DNA from: Myxococcales bacterium
GTDB lineage: Bacteria > Myxococcota_A > Polyangia > Polyangiales > Polyangiaceae
Direction of reading: 5' to 3'
Length of the DNA: 44,332 nt
NCBI GenBank assembly: GCA_025354825.1
Contig: JANXMC010000810.1
Location: forward strand, 1 to 44,332
In this document: positions 20,162 to 28,187 of the stretch, one piece after another
Layout of the letters: each line of letters begins with the position of its first letter
Numbering within the stretch: the stretch's first letter is position 1
Position numbers and translations under genes: made by a program
The notes under the pieces: generated by a model
Database searches by the model: none
What the model was told of the DNA's origin: nothing
The model's input: only the letters and a program-made list of their open reading frames with translations

Positions 20162-21072
20162 CGACAATCACGCCGGCTCTCATCGCGCTCCGTGTAGGCG
20201 CGGGCGCTATCCTCGCGGCGAGCGCATTTTGCATCGCCCACGCCATGGCGAGCGCGCCGACGGGCGAGCCGGTGCGCATGGGCCTCCGCGGGTTGAAGCG
20301 TCAACGTGCCCTCGCCGAGAACGCGATCTTCGCGCAGGTCGAGCCGATGATGCGGTGGACCGGGCGCCGCCTGCGTGGGCTCATTTCCGAGGGTCAGGCT
20401 GCGGCGCTCGACAAGCAGATAACCCTCGCGGGCGACTACCTAGGCCTCGTGCCCGAGGAGGTGGTCGGCATGGGCGTGCTCACGACGCTTCTCGGGACCG
20501 TGGTCGGCGCCATCGGCGGGCGCATGGCCGGCGTCGAAGATCTCGCGATGATGATCGGCTTCGGCTTCGGCGCGATCTACCCGTCGCTCTCCATTGGCGG
20601 GCAGGTGACGGCGCGCCTTCATTCCATCGGGCGCAGGCTCCCGCAGATCATCGACATCCTCGCCCTCGCCGTCGGCGCGGGGCTCGATTTTCCCGGCGCG
20701 ATTCGCCAGGTTGTCGAGAAGGCAGGGAGCGCCAAAGACCCGCTCATCGAAGAGCTGTCGCTCGTGCTGCAGTCGCTCCAGATCGGCCGAACACGGCGCG
20801 ACGCACTCGAAGAGCTCGCGCGGCGCGCGGCGTGCCGCGGCGTTCTCGACTTCACGGGCGCTGTCATCCAGGCGGAGCTTCGAGGGACGCCGATTGCGGC
20901 CGTCCTCGCCATACAGGCCGACGTGTCGCGCCAGCAGCGATCGACGAACGCGGAGGAGGCCGCGGCCAAGGCGAACGTCAAGCTCATCATCCCCCTCGCG
21001 CTCATCTTCCTCTGCGTACTGCTCCTCGTGATTGCGCCCATCGCGCTCGGCCTCCGGTCCGGCCTGACCTGA
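20158..21072 (+). CDS. tadC: Tad inner-membrane platform protein TadC
   Basis: This is a 304-aa T2SF-family protein, partner of TadB. It has a first helix at about 6-26 and a hydrophobic pair near 100-145. The core reads LPQIIDILALAVGAGLDFPGAIRQVVEKA, then LQIGRTRRDALEELARR, then LRGTPIAAVLAIQADVSRQQRS. The C-terminal helix contains LIIPLALIFLCVLLLVIAPI. ATG 20158 overlaps the tadB stop; the frame is open further upstream, but that part is antisense-like sequence inside tadB. Confidence 0.92.
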   Translation: MTTITPALIALRVGAGAILAASAFCIAHAMASAPTGEPVRMGLRGLKRQRALAENAIFAQVEPMMRWTGRRLRGLISEGQAAALDKQITLAGDYLGLVPEEVVGMGVLTTLLGTVVGAIGGRMAGVEDLAMMIGFGFGAIYPSLSIGGQVTARLHSIGRRLPQIIDILALAVGAGLDFPGAIRQVVEKAGSAKDPLIEELSLVLQSLQIGRTRRDALEELARRAACRGVLDFTGAVIQAELRGTPIAAVLAIQADVSRQQRSTNAEEAAAKANVKLIIPLALIFLCVLLLVIAPIALGLRSGLT

Positions 21073-21113
21073 CCTGAGCGCGCCTCTCACCTCCCACTCG
21101 CGAAGAGGTCCCC

Positions 21114-21980
21114 GTGAACGTCGTCCAGCTCGAAGTCACCTTCCCCGACGGACGCATCGAGACCGTCTTCGTCGACGCCGAGCGCATCCTCATCGGAAGC
21201 GGCGCTCACTGCGACGTACGCCTGCCGGGGGAGCTTGCGGCCCACGAGCACATCGCCATCGAAATCCTCGGCGAGACCGTTCGCGTCGAGGCGCTCTCGT
21301 TCGAGCCCGCACCCACGCTCGACGGCAATGTGGTCCGCCGTGCGGCGCTCGTGCCGGGGTCGATCCTTGGAATCGGAGCGCTCGAAATCCGCGTAACGCC
21401 GTCCGCGGTCGTTGGGGACGCAGAGCGCGTGCGGAAGGAACGCGCCGCAAGCGGGAGCGCGGTCGTTCGAATGGCCATGGTCGCCGTCGTGGCGTTGGGG
21501 GCGCTCGGCGTGATTTTCTTCAATTCGAGGGCCGCGGCGTCGGCCCCCATCGCGCCGCCCGAGCTTTTCGCCGACACGGCCGCGACGTGCGCCACGAACG
21601 ACGCGGCGCAGGCCCGGTCGCTTTCTCTCGAGAAGCGCGTCGCAGCGGATGGAAAGCGCGAACGCTACCCGTTCTATGTCGAGGAGGGGGTCGAGGCCGT
21701 AAGCCTCTACGAACAGGCTTCGGCGTGCTTCCGAACCATCGGCGACATCGGCGCATCCGACGAGCTCGCGGCCGTGGCACGACAGCTGCGTAAGGAAGTG
21801 ACCGACGACGCTCGAACGCGCCGCCTCCGCCTCGAACGTGCGCTCATCACGGGCGACCGAGAGGTGGGCGCCCGCGAGGTCGTCGCGCTCCGTGCACTCT
21901 ACACGGGAAAGCGCGGCCCCTACGTTGAATGGATCAGCGCCGTCGCGCGAAAGCTCGACGTCGACAAGGAGCAGAAATGA
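21114..21980 (+). CDS. FHA-like/transmembrane protein of the Tad operon
   Basis: This is a 288-aa protein. Residues 1-95 form an FHA-like beta sandwich (ERILIGSGAHCDVRLP, then ALVPGSILGIGALEIRVTP), but the canonical SxxHA motif is replaced by AAHEHIAI, so phosphothreonine binding is doubtful. A membrane helix follows at about 120-138 (MVAVVALGALGVIFF), then a C-terminal helical region with TPR character (VEAVSLYEQASACFRTIGD). The layout suggests an inner-membrane adaptor that links the cytoplasmic ATPase or kinase to the periplasm. It starts at GTG 21114 after AAGAGG and overlaps the next gene by ATGA. Confidence 0.75.
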   Translation: MNVVQLEVTFPDGRIETVFVDAERILIGSGAHCDVRLPGELAAHEHIAIEILGETVRVEALSFEPAPTLDGNVVRRAALVPGSILGIGALEIRVTPSAVVGDAERVRKERAASGSAVVRMAMVAVVALGALGVIFFNSRAAASAPIAPPELFADTAATCATNDAAQARSLSLEKRVAADGKRERYPFYVEEGVEAVSLYEQASACFRTIGDIGASDELAAVARQLRKEVTDDARTRRLRLERALITGDREVGAREVVALRALYTGKRGPYVEWISAVARKLDVDKEQK

Positions 21981-22600
21981 CGAGCCTCCCACCCCCGAGT
22001 CGCCGAGCGAGCATGGGGCGCATCACCGTCACCTTGGCGCTCGTCGCGGCGAGTGCGGCGCTTTCCGGCTGCGGCGCCACCGCAACGCAATCGCTGAAAG
22101 CCAACGCACAGATCGTCCAGCGGGAGAGCACGCCCGAGCTCCTCACGACGCGCGGGGACGCCTACGCGGCCGTTGGCGATACCACGCGCGCCGAGCAGTA
22201 CTTCGCAGCGGCGCTCTCTGTCGGCGGCGACGCGTCCGTGCTGACCCGACGGCTCATTCGCGTGTGCGTCGCCGACCAGCGCTTCCACGTCGCGCTGCTC
22301 TATGCAGAAAACCACCTACGCCGCGATCCCGACGACCATCCGGTGCGCTTCGCGCTCGCGACGATCCTCGCGGGCATCGGCGAAACCGACCGCGCGCAGC
22401 AGCACTTGGAGCTCTTGGAGATCGCGGCGCCGCAGGACGCCGACGTGCACTTCGCGCTCGCCGTGCTCCTCCACGAAGGGGGCCACGACGCACTCCGCGC
22501 CGATAAAGAATTTCGGCTCTATTTGCACTATGCACCCGGGGGCGTGAACGCTGCGCAGGCCCACGCGAGCCTGCTTCGGTTCAAGGGGATAAAGCGATGA
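21977..22600 (+). CDS. tadD: TadD-like TPR lipoprotein
   Basis: This is a 207-aa lipoprotein with a hydrophobic signal and lipobox LSGC near residue 32, followed by tetratricopeptide repeats. These include ELLTTRGDAYAAVGDTTRAEQYF, HPVRFALATILAGIGETDRAQQHL and DVHFALAVLLHEGGHDALR. TadD is the pilotin-like lipoprotein needed for secretin assembly in Tad systems; position and architecture fit that role. ATG 21977 overlaps the preceding stop; an internal ATG twelve codons on could also serve. The gene overlaps the second cpaF by ATGA. Confidence 0.82.
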   Translation: MTSLPPPSRRASMGRITVTLALVAASAALSGCGATATQSLKANAQIVQRESTPELLTTRGDAYAAVGDTTRAEQYFAAALSVGGDASVLTRRLIRVCVADQRFHVALLYAENHLRRDPDDHPVRFALATILAGIGETDRAQQHLELLEIAAPQDADVHFALAVLLHEGGHDALRADKEFRLYLHYAPGGVNAAQAHASLLRFKGIKR

Positions 22601-23760
22601 TTCCCAGAGAAGTCTACGAGGAGACGCTGCTCGCTTACTTCGCGCCGATTCGGCCGTATCTCGACGACCCCGCCGTGAGCGAAGTGATGATTAACGGGCC
22701 GTCGAACATCTACGTCGAGCGCAAAGGAAAGATCGAGCGCGTCGACGCGAAGTTTGCCACGCGCGAAGCGTTGATGTCGGCGGTACGAAACCTATCGCAG
22801 TTCGTGGGCAAGACCGTCGACGAGCTCAATCCGATTTTGGAAGGGAGGCTCCCCGACGGCTCCCGCGTCGAAGCGATTCTCCCGCCGGCGAGTCCGGACG
22901 GGCCGAGCGTCGCCATCCGCAGGTTCGCCAAGGACACGTTGACGATCGACAAGCTCGTTAGGTTCGACGCGATGACCGACGTGGTCGCGAGGGCCCTCGA
23001 GGCGTTCGTGATCTCGAAGATCAACATCTTGATCGCGGGAGGTACGGGGAGCGGCAAGACGTCGATGCTCAACGCGCTGTCGGGGTTCGTCCCGCCCGAC
23101 GAGCGCGTGCTCGTCATCGAAGACTCGCGCGAGGTGCAGCTCCAGCGCGAGCACGCCGTGCAGCTCGAAGCGCGCCCCGCCGACCCCCGTGGGCGCGGCG
23201 CCGTCTCCATTCGTGATCTGTTCCGCGCAACCCTTCGGATGCGGCCCGACCGCGTGATCGTCGGCGAGATTCGCGGCGGCGAGGCGCTCGACATCTTGCA
23301 GGCCATGACGAGTGGCCACGGCGGATGCATGGGCACGCTCCACGCGACCTACCCGCGCGACACGCTCACGCGCCTCGAGACAATGGCCATGATGAGCGAC
23401 GTCGACCTACCGCTCTCGGCGCTGCGTATCCAGATAGGCTCCGGAGTGCAGTGCATCGTCCAGGTCTCTAGGCTTCAGGACGGCACACGCAAGGTGACCC
23501 ACGTGAGCGAGGTTGCCGGCTACGACCTCGTCACGCAGAGCTACGTCGTTCGCGACATTTTCCTTCGCGAGTACGACGGGCTCGACGAACGCGGGAACGT
23601 CATGAGCCGCATCGTCGCGACGGGGCTGCTGCCGACCTTCGCACCGCAGCTCCGCGAGCACGGTGTCGACGTCCCCGCCGAAGTGCTCGACGCGGCGGAA
23701 CGCCTATCCCGAGAGACGGCGACGCCGACAGCCACGACCGGGGGGGGCCGCCATGCGTGA
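22597..23760 (+). CDS. Second CpaF/TadA-family ATPase
   Basis: This is a 387-aa CpaF ATPase without an FHA domain. It has YLDDPAVSEVMINGPSNIYVER, Walker [10 protein letters not shown] (about 148-156), IEDSREVQLQ, Walker B DRVIVGEIRGGEALDILQAM, a His box TLHATYPRD and a short Thr/Gly-rich tail. All catalytic motifs are intact, so it should be active. One operon coding two non-identical CpaF proteins is unusual. They could form a mixed motor, or one could power retraction or secretion of a different substrate. The last codons contain a G8 run, and the stop lies inside the next gene (8-bp overlap). Confidence 0.93.
   Translation: MIPREVYEETLLAYFAPIRPYLDDPAVSEVMINGPSNIYVERKGKIERVDAKFATREALMSAVRNLSQFVGKTVDELNPILEGRLPDGSRVEAILPPASPDGPSVAIRRFAKDTLTIDKLVRFDAMTDVVARALEAFVISKINILIAGGTGSGKTSMLNALSGFVPPDERVLVIEDSREVQLQREHAVQLEARPADPRGRGAVSIRDLFRATLRMRPDRVIVGEIRGGEALDILQAMTSGHGGCMGTLHATYPRDTLTRLETMAMMSDVDLPLSALRIQIGSGVQCIVQVSRLQDGTRKVTHVSEVAGYDLVTQSYVVRDIFLREYDGLDERGNVMSRIVATGLLPTFAPQLREHGVDVPAEVLDAAERLSRETATPTATTGGGRHA
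23740..23747 (+). repeat. G8 homopolymer at the cpaF2/FHA junction
   Basis: Eight consecutive G lie six bases before the next start codon. Loss of one G would place cpaF2 in frame with the FHA-like gene, because that frame is open across the junction. Confidence 0.9.
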
Positions 23761-25075
23761 AGAGGGTGCACGGGCGATGCGGACGGCCGATGGCGACGCG
23801 CGCGGACGGTCGCGCGCGAACGAGATCTCGCTGCGTCTCATGGCCGGTGAGTCGAGCGATTGCGCGCTCGTGCTCCGCGCAGGGCTGCCCGTCGCCCCCA
23901 TCAGCGTCGGTCTCGGCGCGCGGTGGCGCATAGACGCGCGTGGGGTAGCGCCCCTCCACTTTTTCATTTGCTTCGACGGCGACGAGCTCTTCGCGGCCGC
24001 GGCGCTCGGGGTCCCAAAAGTGATGGTGGGAACGAAGCGCCTGCCGACGCGGTGGGTACGACTGCCAAGTACGGGCGATATCGCATTTGGGGAAGCGCGT
24101 ATTCTCATATGCGCCGCCAGCGCGTCGTCGCAGAGCGTGGCACTCGACGCGACGCGTCCGCGACCAGGCGGCCTCGAGGCGACGGTGGCGACGGTGGCAA
24201 CTGATTTTCGCTCCTTCGCCTCCGAGGAGACGGACGAGGCGATGACCCTCGTCGCATTGGTGCCCGACGCGATCCGCGCCTCGGCTTCTGAGGACGAAGA
24301 GGACTGCCACGCGCGCGCGGACGACGTCCACGCCTACGTGGGCCCGAACGCCCGTACGCCCGACGATGCGTGGGAAGGTGTCACCCCTGTGTCGGGAAGC
24401 GAGGGGTACACGTTCACCTCGCTTGGGGACGACCCACCGGACCACTCCGACGTCACGATGATCAATCCGCTCGCAGACGTGCTTCGTGCCTCGCTGCCAC
24501 CCCCCATCGCAGCCAAGGACGCAGCGCCCGAGCCCGCCGCGGCGCCAAGCGAGCCGACGGAGCCACAGGTGGTGCCGTCGCCTCCCAGCCCGCCATTGGC
24601 GCTCGGCCCGAAGAGCGCGAGCCTCCCCGCGCGCTGGTCACGCGTTTCGATCGCTCGAAAAGCGTGCGTCGTCGCCCTTCCGGTCGCGCTCATCGCCGCG
24701 GCAGCCGCGTTGCTCCCGCCGCGCGGCGTGAAGGCCGCGCCACCCACGCAGTCGCACGCGAAGGCGCTTCCGCTCCCGAGCGCGCACGCCGGAGCGACCG
24801 CCGCAAAGCCGAATGGGCGCGCCGAGGTGCCCGCGTCCGCGGCGCCTTCCGGATACGCGGTCGAGGAAGCGGCGGCACGCCTGCGGGCGCGAAACGATTC
24901 GACCGCAAACGGCAAGACACTCGCGCGACGCGCGACCGATGCCGTCTCCGCCGGCGCATTTGTCGAGGCTGGATTCCTGTATGACCGACTCGCATCTGGG
25001 AGCCCAGGCCCAGAAGGCGACGTGTACCGCGAGGGCGCACGCATCGCGCGCCGTAAGGGGCTGCGCGCCCCCTGA
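23753..25075 (+). CDS. FHA-like protein with membrane helix, Tad operon
   Basis: This is a 440-aa protein. Residues about 20-120 form a degenerate FHA-type domain (LRAGLPVAPISVGLGARWRI, then ELFAAAALGVPKVMVGTKRL, then GDIAFGEARILI). A disordered acidic/Pro-rich stretch follows, then one membrane helix (about 302-322, VVALPVALIAAAAALLPP), an Ala/Pro linker and a short TPR-like end (TDAVSAGAFVEAGFLYDRLA). The core motif GR...SxxHA is not evident, so phosphopeptide binding cannot be assumed. ATG 23753 overlaps the cpaF2 end by 8 bp. It shares the FHA-TM-TPR layout with the 21114 protein, so the two may be distant paralogues. Confidence 0.75.
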   Translation: MREEGARAMRTADGDARGRSRANEISLRLMAGESSDCALVLRAGLPVAPISVGLGARWRIDARGVAPLHFFICFDGDELFAAAALGVPKVMVGTKRLPTRWVRLPSTGDIAFGEARILICAASASSQSVALDATRPRPGGLEATVATVATDFRSFASEETDEAMTLVALVPDAIRASASEDEEDCHARADDVHAYVGPNARTPDDAWEGVTPVSGSEGYTFTSLGDDPPDHSDVTMINPLADVLRASLPPPIAAKDAAPEPAAAPSEPTEPQVVPSPPSPPLALGPKSASLPARWSRVSIARKACVVALPVALIAAAAALLPPRGVKAAPPTQSHAKALPLPSAHAGATAAKPNGRAEVPASAAPSGYAVEEAAARLRARNDSTANGKTLARRATDAVSAGAFVEAGFLYDRLASGSPGPEGDVYREGARIARRKGLRAP

Positions 25076-25267
25076 CCTCCCACGTGCTCGTTTTCCCGCG
25101 ACGCAGGACAGCACGGCCCCGATGGCTTCGAGCGTTCCCATGCTCAGCGTCAGAGACTATGATCCAATGTGATTGTCTCGTCGTTTCGTCGTAGGGACCG
25201 CGAGCGGGGGTCGCGAGAACGCGCCAGAGTGAGAGCTGCGCGGGGGAGAGCGGGATGTACGTCGCTC

Positions 25268-27274
25268 ATGAGAGGGATCCCGCGAACTGTCGAAGAGTCG
25301 CACGCCGACTTGGGGAAGAATGATTTGGCAGAGCGCGAATTGATCGAGTCGCTCAAACCCGGCGACATCGTCGCAGGCAAGTACCTGCTCGAGCACGTCA
25401 TCGGGCGCGGCGGTATTGGCGTCATCGCGTCTGCTCAGCACCTGGTTCTGCGGCAACGCGTCGCCCTCAAGTTCCTGCGCCCCGAGCTTTCGCGACAGCC
25501 CGACGTCGTTCTGCGGTTTTTGCGCGAGGCGCAGGCGGTGGCGCAGATTCGCGGCGAGCACGTGGCGCGCATCATGGACGCCGGCACCATCGAGACGGGC
25601 GAAGCGTTCTTCGTGATGGAGTATCTCGAGGGGCGCGACCTCGCCGCCGTTCTCCTCGAAGATGGCCCGCTCACCGTCGAGGACGCGGTCGACTACGTCG
25701 TTCAGGCATGCGAGGCGTTGGCCGAAGCGCACGCGCTCGGAATCGTGCACCGCGATCTCAAGCCGGCGAACCTGTTTCTGACGCGCGCCCCGGACGGGAG
25801 CCCGTTCGTGAAGGTGCTCGACTTCGGGCTCTCCAAGTTGGCCGAGGTCGTCGCAAGCGAGTCGCTCACCGAGCTCACCGCCGATCATCACATTTTGGGG
25901 TCGCCCCATTTCATGTCGCCGGAGCAGATGCGATCCGCGCGCGACGCCGACGCGAGGAGCGACGTGTGGGCCCTCGGCGCCGTGCTCTATACGCTGCTCG
26001 CGGGACGCGTGCCGTTCGACGGGAAGTACCTCACGGAGATCTGCGCGGCGGTCCTCGACGGTCGCGTACCGAGCCTGTGCGATTTGCGACCCGACGTATC
26101 CGAGGAGCTCAACGCCGTCGTGGCGCGCTGCCTCCGTACGCAGCGCGAGGATCGCTTCGAATCCATCGCGTGCCTGGCGCTCGCCCTGGCGCGCTGCGGA
26201 GCACCGCACGTTTACGGTCGGGCCGAGCGAATCAGCCGTGTGCTCGTGGCGGGGCGAAGCCTGGAGACGCGGGGCGACGAGCCGGAGCGCGCCCCGCTGA
26301 CACCGCGGAGCATGGAGGACGGCAGCGTGACCCGGCAGCACACGCCGTCCAGCGAGCTGCTCGCCGATGCCGCGGACTCGCCTCGGACGACTGCGTCGAC
26401 GCCCACCATTCCCCTCAGGCCGAGCAGCGCGGGCCTCGGCGTGGCGACGCCGCGGGCTCCGATCACCCCCGCACCGACTCACCCATCGGCGAGTGATCTC
26501 CCGACTCTCCCCTTCCGGAGCCTCGAAGAGGACGACCTCGACGAGGACGACACGGCGTTCATGACGCCCCACACGGTCGCGGAGTTGGACGCGATGGCCG
26601 GCCACCCGACGGTCGCGCGGGAGGCGACGCCCAGCCCCGGGCGACCGCCGTGGTCGAAGTCGGCCGACTCATTTTCCCAGGCCGACATTGCCAAAGGGCA
26701 GCAGGTCGCCGGCGCGACCGACCCTGACGAGGACGCGATTACGATTCAGGCGCGGCCCGACCTGAATGCCGACGATTCGGCGATGCTCGACGCCGAGCCG
26801 CCGGCCCCGGTCTTCGTCGCGTCGTCGGGCCCCACGAGCGGCGGGCCCATCGCGAGCTCCTTGTTCGCGGGCGCGGGGACCCCGGCGACGCAGGCGCGCG
26901 GCTCGGCTCGTTGGCGCGTCGCGCTCGGCGCGTTCACAGTCTCGGTCGTCGTGGGCACGGCGGCGCTGAGCACGAGCCGTTACGCGACCACGAGTCGGGC
27001 GAGCGCGCCCGCGGAAGCAACAGTCGATCTCCCCCTTTCGGAGCCGGCGCCCGTCTTGCCGTCGCCTGACGTGGCGGTAGGCGCGCAGCCGCCGTCGCTC
27101 CTCGCCCCCGCGTCCGAAGCCGCGCCCCAGGCAGCTTCGGCCGAGGCCCCGCAAGCGCTCGACGGCGGCGCGCCGAAAGCACGGGAACGCGGCCGCGGCT
27201 CCACGATTTTACCCATGCCACAGGGCGGCATCCGCGCGCCCGCCCACGCGGTGAAGACGGGCCACGACGGTTAG
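25268..27274 (+). CDS. Membrane Ser/Thr protein kinase of the Tad locus
   Basis: This is a 668-aa PknB-type kinase. The kinase domain (about 38-300) has GRGGIGVIASAQ as Gly loop, catalytic Lys 68 (ALKFL), HRDLKPAN (Asp 162), DFGLSK (Asp 186) and SPHFMSPEQ, so it should be active. A Thr/Pro-rich acidic linker carries many potential phosphosites. One membrane helix (about 566-586, VALGAFTVSVVVGTAAL) leads to a Pro/Ala-rich periplasmic tail. Placed directly after four FHA or FHA-like Tad genes, it is the obvious candidate writer for phosphothreonines read by the FHA-CpaF ATPase. ATG 25268 is chosen because the 33 residues before it are Arg-rich non-homologous sequence. The gap to the preceding gene is 192 bp. 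Confidence 0.92.
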   Translation: MRGIPRTVEESHADLGKNDLAERELIESLKPGDIVAGKYLLEHVIGRGGIGVIASAQHLVLRQRVALKFLRPELSRQPDVVLRFLREAQAVAQIRGEHVARIMDAGTIETGEAFFVMEYLEGRDLAAVLLEDGPLTVEDAVDYVVQACEALAEAHALGIVHRDLKPANLFLTRAPDGSPFVKVLDFGLSKLAEVVASESLTELTADHHILGSPHFMSPEQMRSARDADARSDVWALGAVLYTLLAGRVPFDGKYLTEICAAVLDGRVPSLCDLRPDVSEELNAVVARCLRTQREDRFESIACLALALARCGAPHVYGRAERISRVLVAGRSLETRGDEPERAPLTPRSMEDGSVTRQHTPSSELLADAADSPRTTASTPTIPLRPSSAGLGVATPRAPITPAPTHPSASDLPTLPFRSLEEDDLDEDDTAFMTPHTVAELDAMAGHPTVAREATPSPGRPPWSKSADSFSQADIAKGQQVAGATDPDEDAITIQARPDLNADDSAMLDAEPPAPVFVASSGPTSGGPIASSLFAGAGTPATQARGSARWRVALGAFTVSVVVGTAALSTSRYATTSRASAPAEATVDLPLSEPAPVLPSPDVAVGAQPPSLLAPASEAAPQAASAEAPQALDGGAPKARERGRGSTILPMPQGGIRAPAHAVKTGHDG

Positions 27275-27293
27275 CGCGGCCACCGCGACGCCA

Positions 27294-27539
27294 TCATTTC
27301 TTCGTCGTCTCCGAGAGCTCCGCTTCGAGCTTTGCGATCTCGCCGTCGAGGTTCGCCGCGGTGATCGCCGACTCGGCAGCCTGCTCGTAGTCCTCCTCGG
27401 TCGGGATGACGGTGCTCGCGTCGACGGCGACGCTCTCAGGTTCGGCGCTCCCGTTGTGGCACGCCGACAGAGAGCTCACACCCGCGCCGAGGGCCAAGGC
27501 GACGAGGGAGCGATACAGCGCGGGGCTCTTGGCGTTCAT
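27294..27539 (-). CDS. Small lipoprotein
   Basis: This 81-aa lipoprotein has a hydrophobic signal and lipobox LSAC near residue 27, then an acidic linker and a terminal coiled-coil-like helix (LDGEIAKLEAELSETTKK). No family was recognised. Its ATG overlaps the stop of the 27536-28024 gene, so the two are translated together. It converges with the Tad kinase. A structural or immunity-type envelope role is possible but unproven. Confidence 0.75.
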   Translation of the reverse strand: MNAKSPALYRSLVALALGAGVSSLSACHNGSAEPESVAVDASTVIPTEEDYEQAAESAITAANLDGEIAKLEAELSETTKK

Positions 27540-28024
27540 GGCGTCACCTTCGCGCTCTCGCTCTGCGTCTCGAGCGCGCCGATGACGGCTCGATGCCGAT
27601 CCATCTCGCGCGTCAGGAGGCCCAACAGCCGCGTCCGAACCGCGTAGGGGCGCCCCTCGGCGACGGAGAGGGCGCCCGCGCGCCGCAGCCGCGCGACCCT
27701 CGACGTGTGCGTGACCATCTCCTCGTCGAAGCCCGCCACGCCGTTCAAGCTTTGGTACTTCGTCTCGGCCTCACGCAGGTGCTTCGCGCGGCGCGCGTTA
27801 CGGGTTTCCCGTAGCTCGTCGAGCTTCTTTGCATACTGCAACTGCACCGGCGTGCTCGCACCGAGTGCCGCGGCAGGCGCCGCCCCCGCGTTCGGCTCTC
27901 CGCCGTGTTCGTGCGTCGCCGAGCGCGCCGTCGCGGTGTGTCCTAGATACCCAAGTACGACGACGAGCGGTACGGCGACCGCCGCCGTGATTCGCACCTT
28001 CCTCGAGAGCAGTCTTCGGATCAT
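27536..28024 (-). CDS. Membrane-anchored helical protein, paralogue A of toxin island
   Basis: This 162-aa protein has a basic N-terminus and one membrane/signal helix (about 11-28), then a soluble helical domain. The domain aligns by eye with the product of 31363-31908: K-Y-x-x-h-x-G, then F-x-x-E-M-x-x-H-x-x-R-h-A-R-L, then h-L-T-R-E-x-x-R-H-x-x-V-I-x-x-L. GAGGAGG precedes ATG 28024, and a good sigma-54-like promoter lies just upstream. Its function is unknown. The pair flanks the toxin genes, so immunity, chaperone or envelope scaffold are reasonable guesses. Confidence 0.8.
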   Translation of the reverse strand: MIRRLLSRKVRITAAVAVPLVVVLGYLGHTATARSATHEHGGEPNAGAAPAAALGASTPVQLQYAKKLDELRETRNARRAKHLREAETKYQSLNGVAGFDEEMVTHTSRVARLRRAGALSVAEGRPYAVRTRLLGLLTREMDRHRAVIGALETQSESAKVTP

Positions 28025-28187
28025 TTTGCCTCCTCGCTTTCCTCGTGAGTTGCCTTTGCACGCCCCGGGCCACGCGCATTCACGCGAATCGCATAGGCGA
28101 TCTCGTCGTGAAGACGCCGCGAGGGCGCGGCGCGCGTCCGTCGTGGAAGCGGCCGCGTTCGTGCCGCGCGCCGCAGGGACGCCGAGC
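28025..28187. other. Intergenic region with sigma-54-like site
   Basis: This 163-bp gap between two minus-strand genes contains the 28072-28057 promoter candidate and a ribosome-binding site near 28028-28037. The part nearer 28188 is GC-rich with small inverted repeats but no clear T-tailed terminator. Confidence 0.5.
28057..28072 (-). promoter_or_regulatory. Candidate sigma-54 promoter of the 28024 gene
   Basis: TGGCCCGGGGCGTGCA on the minus strand differs from TGGCACG-N4-TTGCA at two conserved positions. The expected start near 28046 leaves a 21-nt leader carrying GAGGAGG before ATG 28024, an ideal layout. Confidence 0.6.

Noticed and set aside
25169-25267. Upstream start of the Tad-locus kinase
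   Set aside because: The extra 33 residues are Arg-rich without homology-like features; ATG 25268 gives a normal short lead into the kinase domain.
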